Assembly: GCA_009929375.1 (NCBI GenBank) | Contig: SAAO01000008.1 | Span: 50,882-114,881, forward strand | Source: Bacteroidia bacterium | Lineage (GTDB): Bacteria; Bacteroidota; Bacteroidia; Bacteroidales; Paludibacteraceae | Direction of reading: 5' to 3' | Length of the DNA stretch: 64,000 nt | Shown here: positions 17,686 to 24,961 of the stretch, one piece after another | Layout of the letters: the number at the start of each line of letters is the position of its first letter | Numbering within the stretch: position 1 is the first letter of the stretch | Position numbers and translations under genes: made by a program | The notes under the pieces: generated by a model | Databases searched by the model: none | What the model saw: only the letters and a program-made list of their open reading frames with translations | What the model was told of the DNA's origin: nothing

Positions 17686-20574
17686 TTATCTCACTCCCTG
17701 CTTTAGTTCATCAGGACTTCCTTTGGTGAAGAAATTAATTGGTGCAGCGGTTTTTTCATACAAATCTTTGATTTGCTGAACATCCACCGTTTGTTCCGGG
17801 CGGAAGGCCTGCGAATTCATATAGTTTAGTATCGAATATCTTAGTTGCGCTGCGACAGGACGTTCATTCAACTGATTTTCGATATCCATACTTGTCATCA
17901 TAAGTTTTCCATTTCCCACTTTAGCTTCAAAAAGCATAGCAAGTTTGCGGTTTACAAACCATGTGTCGATAGGTTGCACAATGGGCTGAAATCCTTTCGG
18001 AAAATCGGTCAGCAGCATGGTTTGCGTTCGGTTTATCAGTTCCCACCATTGCATATTGCCCCACGATTCGGTTACAAAATTCTTAAATACAGGGTGATAA
18101 TGATTGATAAATACGCCTGTAGTGTGCGGTGGACGCATTTTAAACCATGAAGTATTCCAAAAAACCGGACTATAATATTGCTGTACATCTTTTCCGTATT
18201 CAATTTTTCCGGCTGCTGTGAGCAATACTTTTCCGCCTTTTTCGAGTGTTTCAATGGCTTTTTGATCCAATGAATTGCTGATATAGACTTCTTTGTTCCC
18301 AACTTCAGGCAAAGTAGCCGCATAAACCCAGAAATCCCAGTCGTTTACAATGTCGGTACCTTCGATACCAATTTCCAGATTCAGTTTTTGTGCTTTTGTG
18401 TATTCACTAAGCTTAGAGCTGAACTTTCCTATGGACTGATTGCTGCCGATTTGTATTTCGTTTACTTTGAATTTACCCTTATGCAGAGCATTGCCATAAG
18501 TATCTGAAATTTTCCAAAACACGTTTACATTTTTTAGATTCTCCTTTCCAAAATGAGCAAATTCAATTTCAACTTCGGCTATTTCGTTGTTTTTATACAC
18601 AAATTTTTCGGTGCGAATCAAAGGAACTGTGGAACTGCAGAATCTTCTGAATTCGGAAGCTGTCATATAGCCTTTTTCGTCCCAAAAAGCATCGAGCACA
18701 CCCACAAGAGCAGTTCCCTGACCCGAGAAATCGTTCAGACTCAGCAGTTGAAATCCTGCATAATCCGGTGTGCGAAGCGTGCGTTCAATTTCGTGCTTGT
18801 AGCACAAAGCCTGCAAATGTCCCGAAGCCATAAGGAATTCGTGACTCATTTCGGCCATGTCGTTATCGGCCAAATGTTCGCGGAAAAGTTCGAAATTGCG
18901 CGAGCGGGTATTGCCCGTATATTTTTTTATTTCATCGAAATTAGGGAACACGCACCACTGACCTGTTTCATGCGACACATAAGGCTCCTTTATACTGTCG
19001 ATGCGCTGACGGTAATCGCTCATGCTTTCAGGGCACGAGCGGCTCCAGTTGAGTCCGCGTGCTCCGGCTTTTACGTGAAACTGGTTGGCAGGTTGCCACG
19101 ACCAGCTTTGTCCTACCGAAGCACCGGTATAAACCCTTCGTGTATCCGTTTTTTTCCAGAAATTCACAAACTTACTTACCCACGGAACCCAGTTTCCGCG
19201 TGGTTCGTTGCCCGCAGCCAGAAAGGTAAAGGAGGCGTAATTTCCAAAATCTTTGGTTAGTCTGATGGTTTCGTCCATCAGGTATTTGTCAATGGGCAAT
19301 CCGCGTCCCAGTTGTGTGCTGTGATTTGGCCAGCTCGGTCCTTCAGGCTGCAGGTAAAAGCCGATTTTATCAGCCGCTATGAATGCCGCTTCCGGCGGGC
19401 AGTAAGAGTGAAAGCGCATGTGGTTTAACCCGTAGGCCTTGCAAATACGGAAAACTCGTTCCCACGCAGCCACATTCATTGGAGGATAGCCTGTCAGCGG
19501 GAAAAGTGCATTTTCAACAGTTCCTCTGAGCATGGTTTTTCGTCCGTTGATGTAAAAATATTTTCCTTCGATGCTGATTTCACGCATCCCGAATTGTACC
19601 GTTTTTTGGTCGCTGAGTTTGTCGCTTTTTAGTTCGGCGCTGAGTTTATACAATGCCGGATCGAATTCGTCCCAGGTTAGCATTTCGCTACCCATTGGAA
19701 GTATGTATTCAAAATGCTGAATTTCCTTGGATTTGGAAATGCTAAGGTCGAAACTAACAGGTTTTACAATGTGTTTTTTTTCTGAATTAAAGCTTTTGGC
19801 TGATAATACGATGGAACTTTTGCGTGCTTTTCCGGTGTTGTTAAGAATGGCTACTTTTATTTTTGCCTGTTTGTTTTTCAAATCGGGAAAAATCTGAATA
19901 TCGTCGAACGAAATTTTGTCGTAAGCCTGAAGTTCAATTTTGCCCACCACGCCGTTCCAGTTGCCCTGTGTGTGGTCGGTGATACTGTGCGAATTTGCGC
20001 CCACATCCACGTCTTTCATTCGGTTATCGATGCAAATGGACACGATATTTTTGCCGGGTTTCACATAAGGCGTTACATTAAATCTATGAGCTGTGGTCAA
20101 CGAATTATTGCTGCCGACTTCCTTTCCGTTTATCCATATATGGCTTGTAAAATGCACTCTTTCCAGAAAAAGAATGATTTCCTGACCGCGCCATGTGGCT
20201 GGAATTTGAATTTCTTTCTGATACCATGCCGGACCTACATAATATTTATTTTGCGTAAGCCAAAACGGAACTTTAATATTACCCGGCTGGCGAAATTTTG
20301 CCATGTAAGGATTATGATACCACGAACTGTCGTAAATACTGGCTGTAAACTTTGTGGTGAGCGAAATGTCATCTCCTTTGAGATTATCGACCAACGAGCC
20401 CGGAAGTTCGACTTCATCAGTCAGTTTTTTTTGAAACCATTTTTCCTGCATGCCTCTGTCTGAAGCGTCAAGAGCAAATTTCCATTTTCCTGATAAATCG
20501 ATGATGCTTTTTTGTCCGGTAAGGTTGGCTGTATAAACTGCGAAAATCGAAAGAATAATAAGTATTTTTCTCAT
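17686..20574 (-). CDS. GH2-family exo-glycosidase (beta-galactosidase / beta-mannosidase type)
   Basis: A 962-residue secreted glycoside hydrolase family 2 enzyme. Signal peptide at 1-20 (ending ANLTGQ), a jelly-roll sugar-binding domain (FLERVHFTSHIWINGKEVG; HRFNVTPYVKPGKNIV), an Ig-like domain, then the TIM barrel (NHMRFHSYCPPEAAFIAAD). The family acid/base Glu is E457 in AAGNEPRGNW and the likely nucleophile is E536 in SHETGQW. The last 300 residues are additional beta and glutamine-amidotransferase-like segments. GH2 covers beta-galactosidase, beta-mannosidase and beta-glucuronidase, so the sugar cannot be fixed by eye. Next to a mannan locus, beta-mannosidase or beta-galactosidase acting on N-glycan cores are reasonable guesses. 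It converges on the GH76 gene and so has its own promoter. Confidence 0.88.
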   Translation of the reverse strand: MRKILIILSIFAVYTANLTGQKSIIDLSGKWKFALDASDRGMQEKWFQKKLTDEVELPGSLVDNLKGDDISLTTKFTASIYDSSWYHNPYMAKFRQPGNIKVPFWLTQNKYYVGPAWYQKEIQIPATWRGQEIILFLERVHFTSHIWINGKEVGSNNSLTTAHRFNVTPYVKPGKNIVSICIDNRMKDVDVGANSHSITDHTQGNWNGVVGKIELQAYDKISFDDIQIFPDLKNKQAKIKVAILNNTGKARKSSIVLSAKSFNSEKKHIVKPVSFDLSISKSKEIQHFEYILPMGSEMLTWDEFDPALYKLSAELKSDKLSDQKTVQFGMREISIEGKYFYINGRKTMLRGTVENALFPLTGYPPMNVAAWERVFRICKAYGLNHMRFHSYCPPEAAFIAADKIGFYLQPEGPSWPNHSTQLGRGLPIDKYLMDETIRLTKDFGNYASFTFLAAGNEPRGNWVPWVSKFVNFWKKTDTRRVYTGASVGQSWSWQPANQFHVKAGARGLNWSRSCPESMSDYRQRIDSIKEPYVSHETGQWCVFPNFDEIKKYTGNTRSRNFELFREHLADNDMAEMSHEFLMASGHLQALCYKHEIERTLRTPDYAGFQLLSLNDFSGQGTALVGVLDAFWDEKGYMTASEFRRFCSSTVPLIRTEKFVYKNNEIAEVEIEFAHFGKENLKNVNVFWKISDTYGNALHKGKFKVNEIQIGSNQSIGKFSSKLSEYTKAQKLNLEIGIEGTDIVNDWDFWVYAATLPEVGNKEVYISNSLDQKAIETLEKGGKVLLTAAGKIEYGKDVQQYYSPVFWNTSWFKMRPPHTTGVFINHYHPVFKNFVTESWGNMQWWELINRTQTMLLTDFPKGFQPIVQPIDTWFVNRKLAMLFEAKVGNGKLMMTSMDIENQLNERPVAAQLRYSILNYMNSQAFRPEQTVDVQQIKDLYEKTAAPINFFTKGSPDELKQGVR

Positions 20575-20660
20575 TATAAGATAATTATTTTGGATAAAAG
20601 TATATTGAAATATTTAACGATATATTTCTAACACAATAGAACACATAGAAATTATTGAGG

Positions 20661-20758
20661 AAAAAGACTTAGTTCACATAGTAAAAGTATCTGACGATAC
20701 TTTTTTAGCTCTGAAATTATCCCGTTTTCGGGATAATACTATGTGTTCTTTGTCTTTT
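20661..20758. repeat. Structured intergenic element with nested inverted repeats
   Basis: The gap between the GH2 and recQ starts holds nested pairs: AAAAGAC (20662-20668) with GTCTTTT (20752-20758), CACATAGTA (20675-20683) with TACTATGTG (20737-20745), and inside them two perfect hairpins, AAAAGTATC-TGAC-GATACTTTT (20683-20704) and ATTATCCCG-TTTT-CGGGATAAT (20716-20737). Folded, this is a three-way junction. Flanking CACATAG-like words (near 20641 and 20783) suggest a larger imperfect inverted repeat, as in mobile MITE-like sequences. It has no coding capacity. Confidence 0.6.
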
Positions 20759-20980
20759 CTCTTACTCTAAAAACTACTGTGGACTATGTGGTGAAAAATA
20801 GATCAATATTAATTATCGGTTACTTATGTGTATTTAGAATAGTTTTTTTGAGTGTTTTTGAATTGTCTGTTTCCCTATGCAAAACAAATTAAATATGCTT
20901 TAAACTGAAATGGAATAACGTACAGAATAAATAAAAATGATACAATGGCTTTTTGTGGAAGCTTATTCATACTTAATTTG

Positions 20981-20988
20981 TATTTTTG
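20981..20988 (+). promoter_or_regulatory. -7 box of recQ
   Basis: TATTTTTG, 28 bases before the ATG at 21017. A TTTG at 20952-20955 lies 25 bases upstream, longer than usual for a -33 element. It supports the downstream start codon rather than the frame opening at 20945. Confidence 0.45.
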
Positions 20989-21016
20989 CATTAACGAATA
21001 TAGTCATTTTTCACGA

Positions 21017-22915
21017 ATGGAGAAATTTACCACCATACTGAAGCAATACTGGGGTTATGATAATTTCCGTCCGTTGCAGGGCGACATTATCAAAAGCATC
21101 GCAGCCGGACGGGACACGCTGGGTTTGATGCCTACGGGTGGTGGCAAATCGCTCACTTTTCAGGTGCCTGCGATGACCATGGAAGGCGTTTGCATTGTGG
21201 TAACGCCTCTGATTGCATTAATGAAAGATCAGGTGGAAAACCTCAAACGTAGGGAGATTAGTGCTGCAGCCATTTTTACCGGAATGACTTCCGACGAAAT
21301 TCAGCGTGTGCTCGAAAATGCCGTACACGAAGCTTATAAGTTTCTTTACGTTTCTCCTGAGCGACTTGCAACGCCTGCATTCATTGAAAAACTGAAACTG
21401 ATGCGGGTTTGCCTGCTGGCTGTCGACGAGTCGCACTGTATTTCGCAATGGGGTTACGATTTCCGGCCTTCGTATCTGAAAATTGCGGAAGTGCGTCAGT
21501 ATTTACCCGATGTGCCAGTGCTGGCACTTACGGCTACTGCCACTCCCGAAGTGGTGGACGATATTCAGGAAAAACTGCAATTCAGCGAAAAAAATGTATT
21601 TCGTAAAAGTTTTCATCGCAGCAATCTGGCTTATGTGGTGCGAACAACCGAAAATAAGGAGGAATATCTGCTCCGGATTCTGAAAAATGTGTCCGGAACT
21701 TCGGTGGTGTATGTGCGAAACCGTAAACGTACAAAAGAAATCGCCGATTTTCTGGTGCAGAATGGAGTCAGTGCAGAGCATTTTCATGCCGGACTGACCA
21801 ATCAGGTAAAAGATGCCCGACAGTTGCGCTGGAAAAATGACGAGACACGTGTAATTGTGTCTACGAATGCTTTTGGGATGGGTATCGACAAAGCTGAAGT
21901 GCGCTCGGTGGTGCATCTGGATTTGCCCGACTCCATTGAAGCTTATTTTCAGGAAGCGGGCAGGGCAGGTCGCGATGAGAAAAAAGCTTTTGCCGTAATT
22001 CTTTATAATAATGGCGATGCTGTAAAGATGCGCAAACGCGTGTCCGATTCATTTCCGGGCAAAGAGATGGTGCTGAAAGTGTATGAGTCGCTTGCCAATT
22101 ATTTACAGGTGGGCGTAGGCTCCGGACTCGATGCTGTGTTTGCCTTCGATATCGCCGATTTTTGCAGTCGCTTTAAATTGCCGATTCTGATTACATATAA
22201 TTGTCTGAAAATATTGCAGCAGGCCGGTTACGTTGATCTTACTGATGAACAGGATAATTCTTCGCGGGTGCTCTTTGTAGTCGGAAAGGATGATTTGTAC
22301 AAGCTAAAGAACAGTGCCGAGCAGGAGAAATTGATACATGTTTTATTGCGTTCGTACACGGGGCTTTTTACCGATCCGGCTTATATTGACGAAGATGTGC
22401 TTGCAAAACGGCTTGGCTGGTCCCGTGAGCAGGTTTACGAGGCGTTGATTGCACTTTCGAAAGATCGGATTGTTCAGTATATTCCCCGTAAAAAAACACC
22501 TTTTCTGACCTTTACACGCGAACGCGAAGACAGCGAACGTCTGGTGCTGAGTAAAGAAGCTTACGATGACCGCCGCGAAAGGTATGTGTCGAGAGTGAAA
22601 AGTATGCTCGATTATGCGCAGGAGGAGACAAATTGCAGAAGTCAGGTTTTATTGTCATATTTCGGAGAGAAGAATACCCAGCCCTGTGGACAGTGTGATA
22701 TCTGTCTGAAAAACAAAGAAAATACCGTTTCGGATGATGAATTTTCTGCCATTGCGAAGCAGATTTTTGAATTACTTGAAGCAGAACCAGCAGTAATTAC
22801 TTCATTGGTTCGGAAATCCGGTTTAAAAGAACAAAAAATTCTTAAGGTAATACGATTTTTACTGGACGATGGTAAGTTGGTTGAGGATAATTTTGGCCGG
22901 TTAAAAGTCAAATAA
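21017..22915 (+). CDS. recQ: RecQ-family ATP-dependent DNA helicase
   Basis: A DNA helicase of about 632 residues that unwinds 3'-5' during recombination and fork repair. Seen: RecQ motif 0 (YWGYDNFRPLQGDII), Walker A (MPTGGGKSLTFQVPA), motif II (AVDESHCISQWGYDFRP), motif III (LALTATATPEV), motifs V-VI (VSTNAFGMGIDKAEVRSVVH; EAYFQEAGRAGRDEK), the RecQ-Ct winged helix, and the zinc site with four Cys (NCRSQVLLSYFGE to CGQCDIC). No HRDC domain is obvious. The C-terminus is a short helical segment (ITSLVRKSGLKEQKILKVIR). The frame is open from 20945, but those 24 residues are unlike RecQ and overlap the promoter box, so 21017 is preferred. Confidence 0.93.
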   Translation: MEKFTTILKQYWGYDNFRPLQGDIIKSIAAGRDTLGLMPTGGGKSLTFQVPAMTMEGVCIVVTPLIALMKDQVENLKRREISAAAIFTGMTSDEIQRVLENAVHEAYKFLYVSPERLATPAFIEKLKLMRVCLLAVDESHCISQWGYDFRPSYLKIAEVRQYLPDVPVLALTATATPEVVDDIQEKLQFSEKNVFRKSFHRSNLAYVVRTTENKEEYLLRILKNVSGTSVVYVRNRKRTKEIADFLVQNGVSAEHFHAGLTNQVKDARQLRWKNDETRVIVSTNAFGMGIDKAEVRSVVHLDLPDSIEAYFQEAGRAGRDEKKAFAVILYNNGDAVKMRKRVSDSFPGKEMVLKVYESLANYLQVGVGSGLDAVFAFDIADFCSRFKLPILITYNCLKILQQAGYVDLTDEQDNSSRVLFVVGKDDLYKLKNSAEQEKLIHVLLRSYTGLFTDPAYIDEDVLAKRLGWSREQVYEALIALSKDRIVQYIPRKKTPFLTFTREREDSERLVLSKEAYDDRRERYVSRVKSMLDYAQEETNCRSQVLLSYFGEKNTQPCGQCDICLKNKENTVSDDEFSAIAKQIFELLEAEPAVITSLVRKSGLKEQKILKVIRFLLDDGKLVEDNFGRLKVK

Positions 22916-23192
22916 AAGTTTTCTTACTGTTTTTTTTGGAGATTGGCTCAAATCAGTCTTTTTTATGAAGCTGTTATTGCCCGTATATACTGAAAATGGG
23001 AATGTTGGACTAGCAATAAATGCTACTTTTTAGTTGGTTCTGTAGTAGTAAATTTTACGAACAAAAAATTAATTATAAAGTTCTTAGTTAAAAAATAATT
23101 GTTTTTACGTTGGTTAGTATGTTGGTAATTAAGATATTATTGTTTTTTGATTTTGCACTAAAAAATTTTTTTATTATTTTTCTGAGGAAAAA

Positions 23193-23224
23193 TTTGGTCG
23201 TTACGAAAAAAGAGTGCATCTTTG
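23193..23224 (+). promoter_or_regulatory. Promoter of a candidate small RNA
   Basis: TTTG (23193-23196), a 20-base spacer, then CATCTTTG (23217-23224), close to the TAnnTTTG consensus with one mismatch. RNA would begin near 23231. Confidence 0.45.
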
Positions 23225-23230
23225 CATAGT

Positions 23231-23311
23231 AAACAAACAGATAAATTTTTCATAGTTAAGGTTTAGGTTAAAATGTGCAATGGGTGGCTGTGAAGTTACC
23301 CATTGTTTTTT
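23231..23311 (+). ncRNA. Candidate short orphan RNA with its own terminator
   Basis: Between a promoter-like pair (23193-23224) and a perfect hairpin terminator (CAATGGGT 23278-23285 / ACCCATTG 23298-23305, then six T) lie about 80 bases with no convincing gene. The next gene starts at 23381 with its own -7 box. The unit therefore looks like an independent small transcript. A six-codon frame (Met-Cys-Asn-Gly-Trp-Leu, 23273-23293) overlaps the hairpin but is probably chance. No known RNA family was recognised. Confidence 0.45.
23278..23311 (+). terminator. Rho-independent terminator of the candidate small RNA
   Basis: An 8-bp perfect stem (two further G-U pairs possible inside) with a T6 tract. 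It is more than 360 bases past the recQ stop, so it could also be a distant recQ terminator. Confidence 0.7.
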
Positions 23312-23351
23312 GTGTAAAATCAGAAACTTTTTTTTATCCAAAAGGTTTTAT

Positions 23352-23359
23352 TATATTTG
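23352..23359 (+). promoter_or_regulatory. -7 box before the small membrane protein gene
   Basis: TATATTTG, 21 bases before the ATG at 23381. It overlaps the alternative TTG start at 23357, which argues against that start. Confidence 0.45.
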
Positions 23360-23380
23360 TCATCACAAACAGTTAATCGG

Positions 23381-23788
23381 ATGGATAGTATAGGAGATTA
23401 TATTTATTTGATCGTGATTGCGATAGCAGCACTGAGCGGCCTTTTCAAAAAGAAAAAGCAGCCCGCAGCTACTGTTCCTCATGATGATGAGCCGATTGAT
23501 ATAGAAGAGCAACTCCGTGAACTGTTTGAAGAAAAAAAAGTTCAGCCGCAGCCCGAGATAATCAGGCCGGTTGAGAAACCAAAAGAAGACAGCTTTTCAA
23601 ACTATAAATCGTACGAGACCACAACTGACACTGCAAGCCTCAGAGCGCGCAAACAGGTCACCAAAATTCCAAAGGTACCGGTGCAAATGCAGGAAGAAGT
23701 ACCCGCGATGTTGACAGTGGAACTCGATACGGTGGAACAGGCCAGAAAAGCATTTATTTACAGCGAGATATTTAATCGTAAATATTAA
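23381..23788 (+). CDS. Small single-pass membrane protein, unknown function
   Basis: About 135 residues. One N-terminal membrane segment (YIYLIVIAIAALSGLF, residues about 7-22), then a basic stop-transfer stretch (KKKKQ) and a cytoplasmic tail rich in Pro, Glu and Lys (EEQLRELFEEKKVQPQPEII), ending in a helical segment (VEQARKAFIYSEIFNRKY). This type of short conserved protein is common next to housekeeping genes in Bacteroidota, but I know no function. The start at 23381 is chosen over TTG 23357 because of the promoter box. It is followed by greA, with a separate promoter and leader hairpin between. Confidence 0.75.
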   Translation: MDSIGDYIYLIVIAIAALSGLFKKKKQPAATVPHDDEPIDIEEQLRELFEEKKVQPQPEIIRPVEKPKEDSFSNYKSYETTTDTASLRARKQVTKIPKVPVQMQEEVPAMLTVELDTVEQARKAFIYSEIFNRKY

Positions 23789-23841
23789 ACCATTCAAATA
23801 TAGTAGGATTAAAACAATGTTTTAAAACACTCTTTCGATGG

Positions 23842-23871
23842 TTTGAAACCCGAAAATAGCTCGTATATTTG
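23842..23871 (+). promoter_or_regulatory. greA promoter
   Basis: TTTG (23842-23845), an 18-base spacer, and TATATTTG (23864-23871) match the Bacteroidota -33/-7 consensus well. RNA would start near 23878, about 100 bases before greA. Confidence 0.65.
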
Positions 23872-23895
23872 CAAAAATAAATTATAATTATTCAG

Positions 23896-23927
23896 GAGTT
23901 CCGGCTTATTTGTCGGAATTCTTTTTT
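23896..23927 (+). terminator. Terminator-like hairpin in the greA leader
   Basis: An 8-bp stem with one G-U pair, GAGTTCCG (23896-23903) / CGGAATTC (23914-23921), a 10-base loop, and six T (23922-23927). It lies about 20-50 bases after the predicted greA transcription start and before the greA ATG, so it reads as an attenuator. It could instead end the upstream gene. Confidence 0.7.
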
Positions 23928-23980
23928 GTTTACACAGTATATAAATTGAACATTTAAAAATTTAAAAGGAGAAAAACATT

Positions 23981-24451
23981 ATGGCAGTAACTTATATGAC
24001 CGCCGAAGGTTATAAAAAACTTGTTGAGGAACTGAATGAACTGGAAAGTGTGCAGCGTCCTGCCATTTCGAAACAAATAGCCGAAGCCCGTGATAAAGGA
24101 GACCTGTCGGAGAATGCAGAATATGATGCTGCAAAAGAAGCGCAGGGTCTGCTCGAAATGAAAATTTCGCTGCTGAAAGAAACTATTGCTTCGGCCCGTA
24201 TGATTGATGAAACAAAAATAAAAACGGATGAGGTTCAGATTCTGACGCGCGTAAAAATCAAAAATGTGAAAACGGGTCAGATGATGTCATATATGATTGT
24301 GTCGGAAAGTGAAGCTAACCTTAAAGAAGGCAAGCTGTCTGTTACTACTCCAATTGCAAAAGGATTGCTGGGAAAGAAAATCGGTGACAAAACTGCTGTA
24401 ACTGTACCTTCGGGTGTGATGGAGTTTGAAGTGATGGAAATCTCGCTGTAA
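23981..24451 (+). CDS. greA: Transcription elongation factor GreA
   Basis: A 156-residue protein of the usual GreA length. The N-terminal coiled coil includes MTAEGYKKLVEELNELE and the acidic tip region ISKQIAEARDKGDLSENAEY, with the conserved Asp and Glu that enter the RNA polymerase secondary channel. The C-terminal FKBP-like domain shows TPIAKGLLGKKIGDKTAV and VPSGVMEFEVMEI. It rescues backtracked polymerase by stimulating transcript cleavage. It is preceded by its own promoter and a leader hairpin and followed by the HIT gene 34 bases on. Confidence 0.97.
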   Translation: MAVTYMTAEGYKKLVEELNELESVQRPAISKQIAEARDKGDLSENAEYDAAKEAQGLLEMKISLLKETIASARMIDETKIKTDEVQILTRVKIKNVKTGQMMSYMIVSESEANLKEGKLSVTTPIAKGLLGKKIGDKTAVTVPSGVMEFEVMEISL

Positions 24452-24485
24452 TTTTTTTTGTCTGAAAATTTAAAATCAAAGTGCT

Positions 24486-24869
24486 ATGACCATTTTTAGT
24501 CGCATTATCGCAGGTGAAATTCCCTGTTATAAAGTTGCAGAAGACGATCGTTTTTTCGCTTTTCTGGATATAAATCCTATGTCCAAAGGACATACTCTTG
24601 TTGTGCCTAAGCAGGAAACGGATTACCTCTTTGATCTGGACGATAATATGCTGGCCGACATGATGGTGTTTGCCAAAAAAGTGGCTGCTTCACTTCAGAA
24701 ACATATGGACTGTGTACGGGTTGGAGTGGCTGTAATCGGACTTGAAGTGCCTCATGCTCATATTCATTTGATTCCGATTAAATCAGAATCAGACATGAAC
24801 TTCCGGAATCCTAAACTTAAATTGTCGCCTGACGAAATGAAGGAAATTGCTCAGGCTGTGAGACTCTGA
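24486..24869 (+). CDS. HIT-family nucleotide-binding hydrolase
   Basis: A 127-residue HIT (histidine triad) protein. The triad is VPHAHIHLIPI near residues 93-103, with the N-terminal family block FSRIIAGEIPCYKVAEDD and DINPMSKGHTLVVPK. Enzymes of this type hydrolyse AMP-linked substrates such as adenosine phosphoramidates. It lies 34 bases after greA and probably shares its transcript. A strong bidirectional terminator follows at 24910. Confidence 0.93.
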   Translation: MTIFSRIIAGEIPCYKVAEDDRFFAFLDINPMSKGHTLVVPKQETDYLFDLDDNMLADMMVFAKKVAASLQKHMDCVRVGVAVIGLEVPHAHIHLIPIKSESDMNFRNPKLKLSPDEMKEIAQAVRL

Positions 24870-24909
24870 CAGCGTGTAGATTTGAGATTGTCGAAGATAG
24901 AATAAAAAA

Positions 24910-24947
24910 AAGACGACCGGAAAAACATTTGCTTTTCCGGTCGTCTT
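24910..24947. terminator. Bidirectional terminator between HIT and SulP genes
   Basis: A perfect 15-bp stem, AAGACGACCGGAAAA (24910-24924) with TTTTCCGGTCGTCTT (24933-24947), an 8-base loop, an A tract before and a T tract after. It serves convergent genes on both strands. Confidence 0.9.
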
Positions 24948-24961
24948 CTTTTTTTTTGTGA

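Noticed and set aside
18553..19260. A 235-codon open frame on the plus strand inside the GH2 gene
   Set aside because: It is antisense to conserved catalytic parts of GH2 and shows no domain or promoter.
23273..23293. A six-codon leader peptide (Met-Cys-Asn-Gly-Trp-Leu) before the terminator hairpin
   Set aside because: Only one Trp and no biosynthetic gene downstream. It overlaps the hairpin by chance.
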